A stretch of DNA of 14,378 nt from the NCBI GenBank assembly GCA_023459335.1, contig JAEWUO010000023.1, positions 1-14,378 of the forward strand. The letters are read 5' to 3'. The DNA is from Bacillota bacterium. Its GTDB lineage: Bacteria; Bacillota; Clostridia; Christensenellales; CAG-138. The position numbers and the translations under genes were made by a program. Shown here in pieces: positions 1-7,256 of this stretch (position 1 is its first letter; the number at the start of each line of letters is the position of its first letter). The notes under the pieces were generated by a model. It did no database searches, had not been told where the DNA came from, and saw only the letters and a program-made list of their open reading frames with translations.

Positions 1-80
1 GCGCATACTTGGCCGAGTAAAAATGCCCATCGGACAGGGCTGGCCGCCGCCGCGCGTGACGTGAAGCGTCACATTATTGA
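1..80. other. Window edge, no gene recognised
   Basis: No coding region can be supported here. The + frame beginning at base 1 stays open until TGA at 82-84, but its translation resembles nothing I recognise. A perfect 6-bp inverted repeat (56-61 with 67-72, loop TGAAG) lies just upstream of the speA promoter. It has no T-tract and could be the end of an upstream transcript or an operator, but nothing in the window decides this. Confidence 0.3.
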
Positions 81-108
81 TTGAGTTTGAAGACTCAAAT
101 TTTATAAG
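81..108 (+). promoter_or_regulatory. Candidate sigma-A promoter of the polyamine operon
   Basis: The -35 element is TTGAGT (81-86) and the -10 element is TATAAG (103-108), with a 16-nt spacer. The -10 matches the consensus at five of six positions and the -35 at four. Transcription would start near 114-116, giving a leader of about 245 nt before speA. A 6-bp inverted repeat, TTGAGT/ACTCAA (81-86 with 93-98), overlaps the -35 and spacer, so it could be a repressor site. That role is inference. Confidence 0.5.
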
Positions 109-146
109 TTGGTTACTTCATAACCAGTGCGAAAGCACGCCACTTG

Positions 147-209
147 TGAAACGGTCAATAAGAGTAGCGACGGCATCCATGCTAAACAGTGCTCTGATGA
201 AACGGTCAA
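147..209 (+). repeat. 12-nt direct repeat in the speA leader
   Basis: TGAAACGGTCAA occurs exactly at 147-158 and again at 198-209. The copies flank the leader hairpin at 161-195 almost symmetrically. GCCAC also occurs twice nearby (139-143 and 210-214). The repeats could be junction strands of an aptamer or sites for a dimeric regulator. Confidence 0.7.
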
Positions 210-278
210 GCCACGATTCTGTTCCGACGCGCGCACATTATATTGTCAGCGCGAAAACGGAACCAGACAGGCTGTAAA

Positions 279-310
279 CAGGTGGTATCAGGATATGCCG
301 CCTGTTTTTT
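279..310 (+). terminator. Intrinsic terminator in the speA leader
   Basis: A 10-bp stem (279-288 with 295-304, eight Watson-Crick and two G-T pairs) has a 6-nt loop CAGGAT. It is followed directly by six T (305-310) and then ATTTT. It lies downstream of the candidate promoter and about 50 nt before the speA start, so read-through is needed for operon expression. This is the classical position for an attenuator. Confidence 0.8.
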
Positions 311-359
311 ATTTTATCCGGCGGCAGGCGCAAGAGAAGAACCGGCGGAAGGAACGCAG

Positions 360-1817
360 ATGAACCTGAATGATCAGAAACGCGCGCCCATCTACGAGGC
401 GCTGAACCAGTTTCGCAAGCAGCGCGTCGTACCGTTCGACGTGCCGGGCCACAAGCGCGGCCGGGGGAACCCCGAACTCGTGGAACTGCTCGGAGAAAAA
501 TGCGTCGGCATCGATGTGAACTCGATGAAGCCGCTGGACAACCTTTGTCATCCGGTGTCGGTCATCAAGGCGGCGGAGGAGCTCGCGGCGGACGCGTTCG
601 GCGCGGCGCACGCGTTTTTGATGGTCGGAGGCACGACCTCCAGCGTGCAGAGCATGATCCTGTCCGTCTGCAAGAGCGGGGACAAGATCATCCTGCCGCG
701 CAACGTACATAAGAGCGCGATTAACGCGCTGGTACTCTGCGGCGCGGTTCCGGTCTACGTGGACCCCCGCGTGGAGCCGAAGCTCGGCATTCCGCTGGGT
801 ATGGAGATGCAGGACGTCCGCCGCGCGATCGAAGACAACCCCGACGCCGTGGCGGTGCTGGTGAACAATCCGACGTATTACGGCGTCTGTTCGAATCTGA
901 AGGCCATCGTGGAGCTCGCGCACGCGCATGACATGACGGCGCTCGTCGACGAGGCGCATGGCACGCACCTGTATTTCAACGACGATCTGCCGCTTTCCGC
1001 GATGGCGGCGGGGGCTGATATGGCGGCGGTGTCCATGCACAAGTCCGGCGGGAGCCTGACGCAGAGCTCGCTGCTGCTATTGGGGCCGAATGTCAACGAA
1101 CGGCATGTGGATCAGATCATCAACCTGACGCAGACCACCAGCGCGTCGTACCTTCTGATGAGCAGCCTCGATATCTCGCGCCGGAATCTCGCCTTGCGCG
1201 GGGAGAAGTCGTTTGAAAAAGTGGCGCAGATGGCGGAATACGCGCGCGGGGAAATCAACGAGGTCGGCGGTTATTACGCTTATGGGCGGGAACTGGTCAA
1301 CGGGGACAGCATCTTCGACTTCGACGTGACCAAACTCTCCGTCTACACGCGGGATATCGGGCTCGCGGGCATCGAGGTATACGACCTGCTGCGGGACGAA
1401 TACGACATCCAGATCGAGTTCGGCGACATCAGCAATATCCTGGCCTACATTTCGATCGGGGACCGGCTGCAGGATATCGAGCGGCTCGTCGGCGCGCTGG
1501 CGGATATCAAACGGCTCTATTCCAAAGAACCGACGGCGTTTTTCATCGCGGAGTACATTTCCCCGATCGTCGCGGAGACGCCGCAGGCGGCGTTTTACGC
1601 CGATAAGGAAGCGCTGCCCATCCGCGATTCGGTCGGCCGCGTATGCAGCGAGTTTGTGATGTGCTATCCGCCGGGAATTCCGATTTTGTCCCCGGGCGAA
1701 GTGATCACGAAGGAAATCGTGGAGTACATCCTCTACGCGCAGGCGAAGGGGAGCAGCATGCAGGGGCCGGAAGACCCCGACATCAGGTTTTTAAATGTGC
1801 TGAAAGGGAGAAGATAG
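360..1817 (+). CDS. speA: Arginine decarboxylase (PLP fold-type I)
   Basis: A 485-residue cytosolic Orn/Lys/Arg decarboxylase of the short Firmicutes SpeA type. It converts arginine to agmatine and CO2. Visible landmarks are the N-terminal FDVPGHKRG motif (from F26), the cofactor-contacting DEAHGTH (D197) and the PLP-lysine motif SMHKSGGSLTQSS with K228. The C-terminal domain runs from about residue 370. The frame is open back to 243, but the start at 360 is chosen because GGAAGGAA lies just upstream and the family N-terminus begins there. Residues encoded upstream would overlap the leader terminator. Lysine or ornithine decarboxylation cannot be excluded from sequence alone, but aguA and aguB in the same operon use agmatine and its product, which favours arginine. 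It is the first gene of the operon, 3 nt ahead of speE. Confidence 0.93.
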   Translation: MNLNDQKRAPIYEALNQFRKQRVVPFDVPGHKRGRGNPELVELLGEKCVGIDVNSMKPLDNLCHPVSVIKAAEELAADAFGAAHAFLMVGGTTSSVQSMILSVCKSGDKIILPRNVHKSAINALVLCGAVPVYVDPRVEPKLGIPLGMEMQDVRRAIEDNPDAVAVLVNNPTYYGVCSNLKAIVELAHAHDMTALVDEAHGTHLYFNDDLPLSAMAAGADMAAVSMHKSGGSLTQSSLLLLGPNVNERHVDQIINLTQTTSASYLLMSSLDISRRNLALRGEKSFEKVAQMAEYARGEINEVGGYYAYGRELVNGDSIFDFDVTKLSVYTRDIGLAGIEVYDLLRDEYDIQIEFGDISNILAYISIGDRLQDIERLVGALADIKRLYSKEPTAFFIAEYISPIVAETPQAAFYADKEALPIRDSVGRVCSEFVMCYPPGIPILSPGEVITKEIVEYILYAQAKGSSMQGPEDPDIRFLNVLKGRR

Positions 1818-1820
1818 AGC

Positions 1821-2675
1821 GTGGAGTTTTGGTTTAACGACATGCATACGCAAAACGTGCAGCTGTCCATCCGCGTGGATCAGCAGCTGTTTTCCGGCGA
1901 GAGCGATTATCAGCGCATCGACGTGTTCGATTCCCCCGAATTCGGGCGATTTCTCGCCTCGGACGGAAGTGTGATCTTCTCGGAAAAAGACGAATTCACC
2001 TACGACGAAATGATCGTGCATGTGCCCATGGCGGTGCACCCGAACGTGAAGCGCGTGCTCGTCATCGGCGGCGGGGACGGCGGGGTCGCCCGCGAACTGA
2101 CGCACTACGAGGAGATCGAAGCCATCGACGTCGTCGAGCAGGATAAGCTCTTCGTAGATGTTTGCCGCAAGTTCTTTCCCGCGAACGCCTGCGGACTCGA
2201 CGACCCGCGCGTGCAGGTTTACAATCAGGACGGTCTGCGGTTCCTGCGATCCAAACAGGACGATTACGACCTGATCATCAACGACGCGACCGATCCGCTC
2301 GGCCACACGGCGGGGCTCTTTACGAAGGAGTTTTACGGCAGCTGCTATAAGGCGCTGCACGAGGACGGCATCATGGTCTATCAGCATGGCAGTCCGTTTT
2401 TTGACGAGGACGAAGACCCCTGCCGCGCGATGCACAAGAAAGCGTACCGGAGTTTCCCGATCAGCCGCGTCTATCAGGCGCACATCCCGACCTGTCCCGC
2501 GGGATACTGGCTTTTCGGGTTCGCGTCCAAGAAGTACCACCCGCTGGAGAACTTCGACCGGAAACGCTGGGAGGAGCGGGGCATCAAAACCTGGTACTAT
2601 ACGGCAAACCTGCACGTCGGCGCGTTTATGCTGCCGCGGTATGTGGAAGACCTTTTAGAGGAGGAAGAAAATTAA
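1821..2675 (+). CDS. speE: Spermidine synthase family aminopropyltransferase
   Basis: A 284-residue protein of normal SpeE length. The family transfers an aminopropyl group from decarboxylated S-adenosylmethionine to putrescine. An N-terminal beta domain leads into a Rossmann-like methyltransferase fold with the nucleotide loop GGGDGG (G83-G88). The catalytic segment is NDATDPLG, with D155 and D158. The start is GTG, giving MEFWFNDMHTQN, the usual family N-terminus; AAAGGGAG about 10 nt upstream serves as ribosome-binding site. The motif after the catalytic strand reads Q188-HGSP, without the acidic residue common at this place in homologues I can recall. No speD, which would supply decarboxylated SAM, is in the window, so its substrate source is uncertain. 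It ends with TAATG, overlapping the next gene by one base. Confidence 0.9.
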   Translation: MEFWFNDMHTQNVQLSIRVDQQLFSGESDYQRIDVFDSPEFGRFLASDGSVIFSEKDEFTYDEMIVHVPMAVHPNVKRVLVIGGGDGGVARELTHYEEIEAIDVVEQDKLFVDVCRKFFPANACGLDDPRVQVYNQDGLRFLRSKQDDYDLIINDATDPLGHTAGLFTKEFYGSCYKALHEDGIMVYQHGSPFFDEDEDPCRAMHKKAYRSFPISRVYQAHIPTCPAGYWLFGFASKKYHPLENFDRKRWEERGIKTWYYTANLHVGAFMLPRYVEDLLEEEEN

Positions 2676-3937
2676 TGAATCAGAAACTGCTTGTCATCGG
2701 CTGCGGGGGCGTCGCCTCCGTCGCTATTCAGAAGTGCTGCCAGAACAGCGCGCAATTTCCCGAACTCGTACTTGCGAGCCGCACAAAATCCAAGTGCGAC
2801 GCGCTGATTGCTTCCATGCTCGGTAAGACGAGCACGAAGCTGTCCTCCGCGCAGGTGGACGCGGACAACCTCGACGAGGTGGTCGAGCTCATCCGCCGGG
2901 TGCTGCCGGACGCTGTGCTGAACGTCGCCCTGCCGTATCAGGATCTCGTGATTATGGAAGCGTGCCTGCGCTGCGGCGTGGACTACATCGACACCGCGAA
3001 CTACGAGCCGGAGAGCACGGAAGATCCCTCCTGGCGCGCGCTGTACGAAAAGCGCGTGGAGGAGGAAGGCTTTTCCGCCTACTTCGATTACAGTTACCAG
3101 TGGGCGTATGCGAATAAGTTTGAGGCGGCGGGGCTGACCGCGCTGCTCGGCACGGGATTCGACCCAGGCGTGACCAGCGTATTCGTTTCCTACGCGAAGA
3201 AGCACTATTTCGACCGTATCGAGTCCGTCGATATCCTCGACTGCAACGGCGGCGACCACGGTTACGCGTTTGCGACCAACTTTAACCCGGAGATCAACCT
3301 GCGGGAGGTATCCGCGCCGGGCAGTTACTGGGAAAACGGCAAATGGGTCGAAATTCCGGCGATGAGCGTTAAGCGCGAGTATGATTTCCCCGAAGTGGGC
3401 AAAAAAGACATGTACCTCCTGCATCATGAGGAAATCGAGGCGCTGGCGAAGCATTATCCGGAAATCAAACGCATCCGCTTCTTTATGACATTCGGGCAGA
3501 GCTATTTAACGCACATGAAATGCCTCGAAAACGTCGGCATGCTCTCGACCGCGCCGATCGAGTTTCAGGGACAGCAGATCGTCCCGATTCAGTTTCTCAA
3601 GGCGCTGCTGCCCGATCCCGCTTCGCTCGGCCCGCGCACCAAGGGGAAGACGAATATCGGCTGCGTAGTCTCCGGCCTGAAAAACGGGAAAAAGAAGACG
3701 ATTTTCATCTACAACGTCTGCGACCACGAGGCGTGCTACCGCGAACTCGGCAGTCAGGCGATCAGCTATACCACCGGCGTTCCGGCGATGATCGGAACCG
3801 CGCTTGTGATGAACGGAACATGGAAGAAACCGGGCGTGTATACCACGGACGAATTCGACCCCGATCCGTATATGAATCTGCTGAACCGGTGGGGGCTGCC
3901 CTGGGTCGTGGACGAACATCCCGAAACGGTAGAATAA
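2675..3937 (+). CDS. Carboxynorspermidine/carboxyspermidine dehydrogenase (saccharopine dehydrogenase family)
   Basis: A 420-residue NAD(P)-dependent enzyme. The family condenses a diamine with L-aspartate beta-semialdehyde and reduces the Schiff base to a carboxylated polyamine. With putrescine this gives carboxyspermidine. The N-terminal Rossmann loop VIGCGGVASVAIQKC is at residues 7-21. The segments GVDYIDTANYEP and GTGFDPGVTSVF are typical of this branch rather than of true saccharopine reductase. The next gene encodes the matching decarboxylase, which settles the role better than sequence alone. GAGGAGG precedes the ATG, which overlaps the speE stop. Databases often name such proteins saccharopine dehydrogenase or Lys1, but nothing here suggests lysine metabolism. 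An agmatine-accepting homologue (carboxyaminopropylagmatine route) is a remote alternative. Confidence 0.88.
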   Translation: MNQKLLVIGCGGVASVAIQKCCQNSAQFPELVLASRTKSKCDALIASMLGKTSTKLSSAQVDADNLDEVVELIRRVLPDAVLNVALPYQDLVIMEACLRCGVDYIDTANYEPESTEDPSWRALYEKRVEEEGFSAYFDYSYQWAYANKFEAAGLTALLGTGFDPGVTSVFVSYAKKHYFDRIESVDILDCNGGDHGYAFATNFNPEINLREVSAPGSYWENGKWVEIPAMSVKREYDFPEVGKKDMYLLHHEEIEALAKHYPEIKRIRFFMTFGQSYLTHMKCLENVGMLSTAPIEFQGQQIVPIQFLKALLPDPASLGPRTKGKTNIGCVVSGLKNGKKKTIFIYNVCDHEACYRELGSQAISYTTGVPAMIGTALVMNGTWKKPGVYTTDEFDPDPYMNLLNRWGLPWVVDEHPETVE

Positions 3938-3939
3938 AA

Positions 3940-5070
3940 ATGAAGCGAACTGAACTGCCGACGCCGTGCTTCCTCGTTTCGGAAGCGGCGCTGCGGCACA
4001 ATCTGGAAATATTATCGGCCTTGCAGAAGCGAACGGGCTGCAGAGTGCTGCTCGCGCAGAAGGCGTTTTCGATGTTCCGCGTTTATCCGCTCATCGCGCA
4101 ATATCTCTCCGGCGCAAGCGCAAGCGGTCTGTTTGAAGCAAGGCTTGCGCACGAGGAAATGGGCGGAGAAAACCATGTGTTTTCGCCTGCGTATACGGAT
4201 GCTGAAATGTGCGAACTGGTCAAAATCTGCGACCATATCGTGTTCAACTCCTTTGCGCAACTGGAGCGGCACCGCGCGGCCTGCGAACGGGCGGGCGTGA
4301 GCATCGGCATCCGTGTGAATCCGGAGTGCAGCACGCAGGAAGGGCACGAAATATACGATCCATGCGCGCCGTTTTCGCGCCTCGGCGTGACACGCGCGAA
4401 CTTTCGCGCGGATCTGATCGCCGGCGTCGAAGGATTGCACTTTCACACGCTCTGCGAACAGGACAGCGGCGATCTGGTTAAAACGTTCGAGGCGTTCGAG
4501 CGCGAGTTCGGTGAATTTCTGCCGAAGATGAAGTGGCTCAACCTCGGCGGCGGGCACCACATCACCAAGCCGGAGTACGACATCTACGCGCTGGACGAGA
4601 TTCTCTATTACATCCGCGCGAAGTACCCGAATCTGACGGTATACCTCGAACCTGGCGAAGCCGTCGCGCTTGACGCGGGCTGGCTCGACACCGTCGTGCT
4701 GGACGTCGTACACAACGGCATGCCGATCCTGATCCTCGACGCGTCCGGCGCCTGCCATATGCCGGATGTGCTGGAGATGCCGTACCGTCCGCCGCTCATT
4801 GGCGCGGGCGAGCCGAGCGAAAAAGCCGTCGCCTGCCGCCTCGCCGCGCGCACGTGCCTCGCGGGGGATATCGTCGGCGACTACGGGTTCGACCGCATGC
4901 CGGAAATCGGCGATCGGCTGACGTTCGGCGATATGGCGATTTACTCGATGGTCAAGACGAACACGTTCAACGGCATGCCGCTGCCCGCCATCGCGCTGAT
5001 GCGCGAAGACGGCGACTGCGAGCTGGTTAAAACGTTCGGCTACGAAGACTTTAAAGGGAGGCTGTCCTGA
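3940..5070 (+). CDS. nspC: Carboxynorspermidine decarboxylase
   Basis: A 376-residue PLP-dependent fold-type III (alanine-racemase/ODC-like) decarboxylase. It converts carboxyspermidine to spermidine (or carboxynorspermidine to norspermidine) and so completes the SAM-independent route begun by the preceding gene. The PLP lysine is K41 in LLAQKAFSMF. The phosphate-binding LNLGGGHH segment follows in mid-protein, then LEPGEAVALDAG. The C-terminal signature SGACHMPDVLEMPYRP carries the cross-subunit active-site cysteine, followed by RTCLAGDIVGDY. The reading frame stays open far upstream, to 3520 inside the previous gene, but family similarity begins at the ATG at 3940. No strong Shine-Dalgarno is visible. 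The 2-nt gap after the upstream stop suggests translational coupling. Confidence 0.93.
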   Translation: MKRTELPTPCFLVSEAALRHNLEILSALQKRTGCRVLLAQKAFSMFRVYPLIAQYLSGASASGLFEARLAHEEMGGENHVFSPAYTDAEMCELVKICDHIVFNSFAQLERHRAACERAGVSIGIRVNPECSTQEGHEIYDPCAPFSRLGVTRANFRADLIAGVEGLHFHTLCEQDSGDLVKTFEAFEREFGEFLPKMKWLNLGGGHHITKPEYDIYALDEILYYIRAKYPNLTVYLEPGEAVALDAGWLDTVVLDVVHNGMPILILDASGACHMPDVLEMPYRPPLIGAGEPSEKAVACRLAARTCLAGDIVGDYGFDRMPEIGDRLTFGDMAIYSMVKTNTFNGMPLPAIALMREDGDCELVKTFGYEDFKGRLS

Positions 5071-5072
5071 CG

Positions 5073-6179
5073 ATGCTGCGATCCATGCCGAAAGCGGATG
5101 GATATCATATGCCCGCCGAGTTTTCGCCGCAGGACGGCGTGCTGCTCGTCTGGCCTGTTCGCGCGGGAAGCTGGGGAGTCGATCCTACGGCGGCGCGGCG
5201 GGCGTTTTGCGAGGTCATGCGCGCGGCAAGCCGCAGCGAACGCGTCTTTCTGCTCGCGGACGCGGCGCATCTGAAGGAAGCGCGCGAGCGCGCGGGCGGA
5301 TTTGCGAAGATACTCGAAATCGAGACCGACGACGCGTGGGCGCGGGACATCGGGCCGACGTTCGTGACGAACGGACGGGATTCGCGCGGGATCAGCTGGC
5401 GGTTCAACGCCTGGGGCGGGGAGATCGACGGGCTTTATGCCGACTGGGCGAAGGACGACGCGGCGGCGGAGGCGTTCTGCCGCGCGATCGGAACGGAGTG
5501 CTACGACGCGGAGGATTTCGTTCTGGAGGGCGGCTCGATTTGTTCCGACGGGGAAGGAACGCTGCTCGTCACCGAGGCGTGCCTGCTCAGCGCGGGACGA
5601 AACCCGAACCTGACGAAAGCGCAGATCGAAGGAAAGCTGAAGGATTATCTCGGCGTACAAAAAGCGCTCTGGCTGCCGAGAGGAATTTATAACGACGAGA
5701 CGAACGAGCACGTGGACAACGTCTGCGCGTTTATCGCGGCCGGCGAAGTCGTGCTTGCATGGACGGACGACGAAACCGACCCGCAGTATCCACTCAGCCG
5801 CGCGGACTATGATTACCTGTTGCGTGAATCCGACGCAAAAGGGCGAAAGCTCACGATTCATAAACTGCCGATTCCCGATCACCCTGTCTGCGTGACGAAA
5901 GAAGATCTGGCAAACTTCACGTTCGAGAAAGGGGAAGACACGCTGGAAATCGGACAGCGCCTCGCCGCGAGTTATGTGAATTTTTACTTTACCAACGATG
6001 CGATCGTGCTGCCGCAGTTTGGCGGCGAAAACGCGGATTCGGACGCGCGGGCGGTACGGATCATGCGCCGCTTGTGCCCAAACCGCGAAATCGTCCCGAT
6101 CGATTCTCGGGCGATTTTGCTCGGCGGCGGCAACATCCACTGCGTGACCCAGCAAATCCCGAAAGGAGCGATCAAATGA
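5073..6179 (+). CDS. aguA: Agmatine deiminase
   Basis: A 368-residue guanidino-group-modifying enzyme that hydrolyses agmatine to N-carbamoylputrescine and ammonia. Family landmarks in order are SMPKADGYHMPAEF near the N-terminus, DDAWARDIGPTFV, FNAWGG, LEGGSICSDGEGT, the catalytic-histidine segment NEHVDNV (H213) and the C-terminal GGGNIHCVTQQIPKG. The nucleophile is C357, the same number as in the Enterococcus faecalis enzyme. AAAGGGAGG inside the end of nspC is the ribosome-binding site. A second ATG at 5085 is possible but not needed. Placed with speA and aguB, the role here is biosynthetic (putrescine supply) rather than the energy-yielding catabolic agmatine deiminase pathway, whose putrescine carbamoyltransferase is absent. 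The stop overlaps aguB by four bases. Confidence 0.96.
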   Translation: MLRSMPKADGYHMPAEFSPQDGVLLVWPVRAGSWGVDPTAARRAFCEVMRAASRSERVFLLADAAHLKEARERAGGFAKILEIETDDAWARDIGPTFVTNGRDSRGISWRFNAWGGEIDGLYADWAKDDAAAEAFCRAIGTECYDAEDFVLEGGSICSDGEGTLLVTEACLLSAGRNPNLTKAQIEGKLKDYLGVQKALWLPRGIYNDETNEHVDNVCAFIAAGEVVLAWTDDETDPQYPLSRADYDYLLRESDAKGRKLTIHKLPIPDHPVCVTKEDLANFTFEKGEDTLEIGQRLAASYVNFYFTNDAIVLPQFGGENADSDARAVRIMRRLCPNREIVPIDSRAILLGGGNIHCVTQQIPKGAIK

Positions 6180-7066
6180 GCGAAATCATCATTGCCGCGA
6201 TTCAGATGAAGATGACGGCCGATCCGGCCGCAAACCTCGCGCACGCGGAAACGCTGGCGCGGGAAGCCGCGGCAAGCGGAGCGCGGATCGCGCTGCTGCC
6301 GGAGCTGTTCGAGCGGACGTATTTCTGCCAGGAGCGCAGATATGAATCTCTGGAATACGCGCTGCCGGTTTCTGAAAATCCGGCTGTCCTTCGGTTTCGG
6401 ATCGTTGCGAAAGAATTGGGGATAGCGTTACCTGTCAGCTTCTACGAACGCGACGGCAACCGCCTCTACAACTCCGTCGCGATGATCGATGCGGACGGCG
6501 CGCTTCTCGGCGTCTATCGCAAGACGCATATCCCCGACGATCATTATTATCAGGAGAAGTTTTATTTTTCACCGGGGAATGCGGGTTTTCGTGTGTTTGA
6601 GACGAAATTTGGCCGCGTCGGCGTCGGCATCTGCTGGGATCAGTGGTTTCCTGAGGCCGCGCGCGCGATGGCGCTGAAGGGTGCGGATATCCTGCTGTAC
6701 CCGACCGCGATCGGCTCAGAACCGATCCTGACTATCGACAGCATGCCGCACTGGCGCAGGGTCATGCAGGGGCACGCGGCGGCGAACATCGTTCCCGTCG
6801 CCGCGGCAAACCGCGTCGACGAGGAACGCGTTCTGCCCTGCGCCGAAAACGGCGGACAGGAGAGCGCGCTTGTGTTTTACGGCTCGTCGTTTCTGACGGA
6901 CGAGACGGGAGAAATTCTGACGCAGGCGGACCGCGGGAGCGAAACGGTGCTGTACGCACGTTACGACTTTGCCAAGATTCGTAAGGACCGCCTGAACTGG
7001 GGGCTGTTTCGCGACCGCAGGCCGGAGTGTTATCAGGATATCTGCGGCTGCCGCGGCGAAAACTGA
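6176..7066 (+). CDS. aguB: N-carbamoylputrescine amidase (nitrilase superfamily)
   Basis: A 296-residue carbon-nitrogen hydrolase that splits N-carbamoylputrescine into putrescine, CO2 and ammonia, feeding putrescine to the spermidine steps encoded upstream. The nitrilase triad is visible: E43 in LLPELFE, K116 in YRKTHIPDD and C153 in GICWDQWFPEAAR. Length is normal for AguB. The true start is the ATG at 6176, giving MSEIIIAAIQMKM, although the frame is open to 6074. It shares ATGA with the aguA stop and is preceded by AAAGGAG. It is the last gene of the operon. Activity on a related carbamoyl substrate cannot be excluded by sequence, but adjacency to aguA makes this assignment firm. Confidence 0.95.
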   Translation: MSEIIIAAIQMKMTADPAANLAHAETLAREAAASGARIALLPELFERTYFCQERRYESLEYALPVSENPAVLRFRIVAKELGIALPVSFYERDGNRLYNSVAMIDADGALLGVYRKTHIPDDHYYQEKFYFSPGNAGFRVFETKFGRVGVGICWDQWFPEAARAMALKGADILLYPTAIGSEPILTIDSMPHWRRVMQGHAAANIVPVAAANRVDEERVLPCAENGGQESALVFYGSSFLTDETGEILTQADRGSETVLYARYDFAKIRKDRLNWGLFRDRRPECYQDICGCRGEN

Positions 7067-7092
7067 CCGGTACGAAAAAGACACTGGGACCG

Positions 7093-7146
7093 GCGGTTCC
7101 GTTCCGCGTTTACAGCCGCGCCGCCAAACCGCAATGCAATTTTTTT
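7093..7146 (+). terminator. Possible terminator of the polyamine operon
   Basis: A tract of seven T (7140-7146) follows inverted repeats GCGGTT/AACCGC (7093-7098 with 7127-7132), which enclose a further CGCG/CGCG pairing. The stem ends 7 nt before the T-tract, so this is an imperfect terminator. Its position, starting 27 nt after the aguB stop, supports the call. Confidence 0.4.
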
Positions 7147-7171
7147 GGCGTGAAAAATATATTATTCAGGA

Positions 7172-7199
7172 TTGCATTTCCGCGGATTAATGATATAAT
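7172..7199 (+). promoter_or_regulatory. Sigma-A promoter upstream of gltBD
   Basis: TTGCAT (-35, 7172-7177) and a perfect TATAAT (-10, 7194-7199) are separated by 16 nt in a local AT-rich stretch. Transcription would start near 7206, leaving a leader of about 290 nt before gltB. No sigma-54 -24/-12 element or clear nitrogen-regulator box was seen. Confidence 0.75.
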
Positions 7200-7210
7200 A
7201 TATAAAACTT

Positions 7211-7241
7211 TGCAAGATGAAGCATTCCATCTTGCACTTTT
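7211..7241 (+). promoter_or_regulatory. 9-bp hairpin with short T-tract at the 5' end of the gltBD leader
   Basis: TGCAAGATG (7211-7219) is perfectly complementary to CATCTTGCA (7228-7236), with an 8-nt loop, and is followed by CTTTTT. It begins only about 5 nt into the predicted transcript. It could stabilise the 5' end, act in early attenuation, or be a weak terminator for transcripts from upstream. Confidence 0.55.
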
Positions 7242-7256
7242 TAACGGGAACAACGG

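Larger units (their letters stand above)
115..310 (+). ncRNA. Structured leader RNA upstream of speA, possible riboswitch or attenuator
   Basis: Four elements can be drawn directly. (1) GTGC-GAAA-GCAC hairpin at 127-138. (2) A hairpin with AGAG/CTCT (161-164 with 192-195) and TAGC/GCTA (165-168 with 181-184). (3) A long hairpin with 218-226 pairing 258-267 (nine pairs, one bulged C) and CGCGC/GCGCG inside (228-232 with 249-253). (4) An intrinsic terminator at 279-310. Bases 139-147 (GCCACTTGT) can pair over nine positions with 278-286 (ACAGGTGGT), which include most of the terminator's 5' strand. That pairing would act as an antiterminator and close a multi-helix junction. I do not recognise the RNA as a known riboswitch class. 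A free-standing small RNA of about 195 nt is the main alternative. Confidence 0.5.

Noticed and set aside
1..30. Minus-strand ATG at 30-28 reading MGIFTRPSMR off the window edge
   Set aside because: Only ten codons are visible and no Shine-Dalgarno precedes it, so it cannot be supported as a divergent gene.
194..206. CTGATGA followed by AAAC, resembling a hammerhead ribozyme core
   Set aside because: There is no stem II between CTGATGA and the following bases, and the stem III and cleavage-site arrangement is absent.
147..209. Repeat pair taken as a CRISPR fragment
   Set aside because: Only two 12-nt copies are present, too short for a CRISPR repeat, with no third unit and no cas gene.
243..359. 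N-terminal extension of speA by 39 codons from the ATG at 243
   Set aside because: It would place coding sequence across the leader hairpin and terminator. The family N-terminus and a good ribosome-binding site fit the ATG at 360.
309..1040. Long minus-strand open frame opposite speA, with similar ones opposite speE, the dehydrogenase, nspC, aguA and gltBD
   Set aside because: They are Arg- and Val-rich antisense shadows typical of GC-rich genes, lacking recognisable domains or ribosome-binding sites.
3520..3939. Long in-frame extension upstream of nspC
   Set aside because: It lies inside the dehydrogenase gene in another frame, is Arg-rich shadow sequence, and has no family similarity before 3940.
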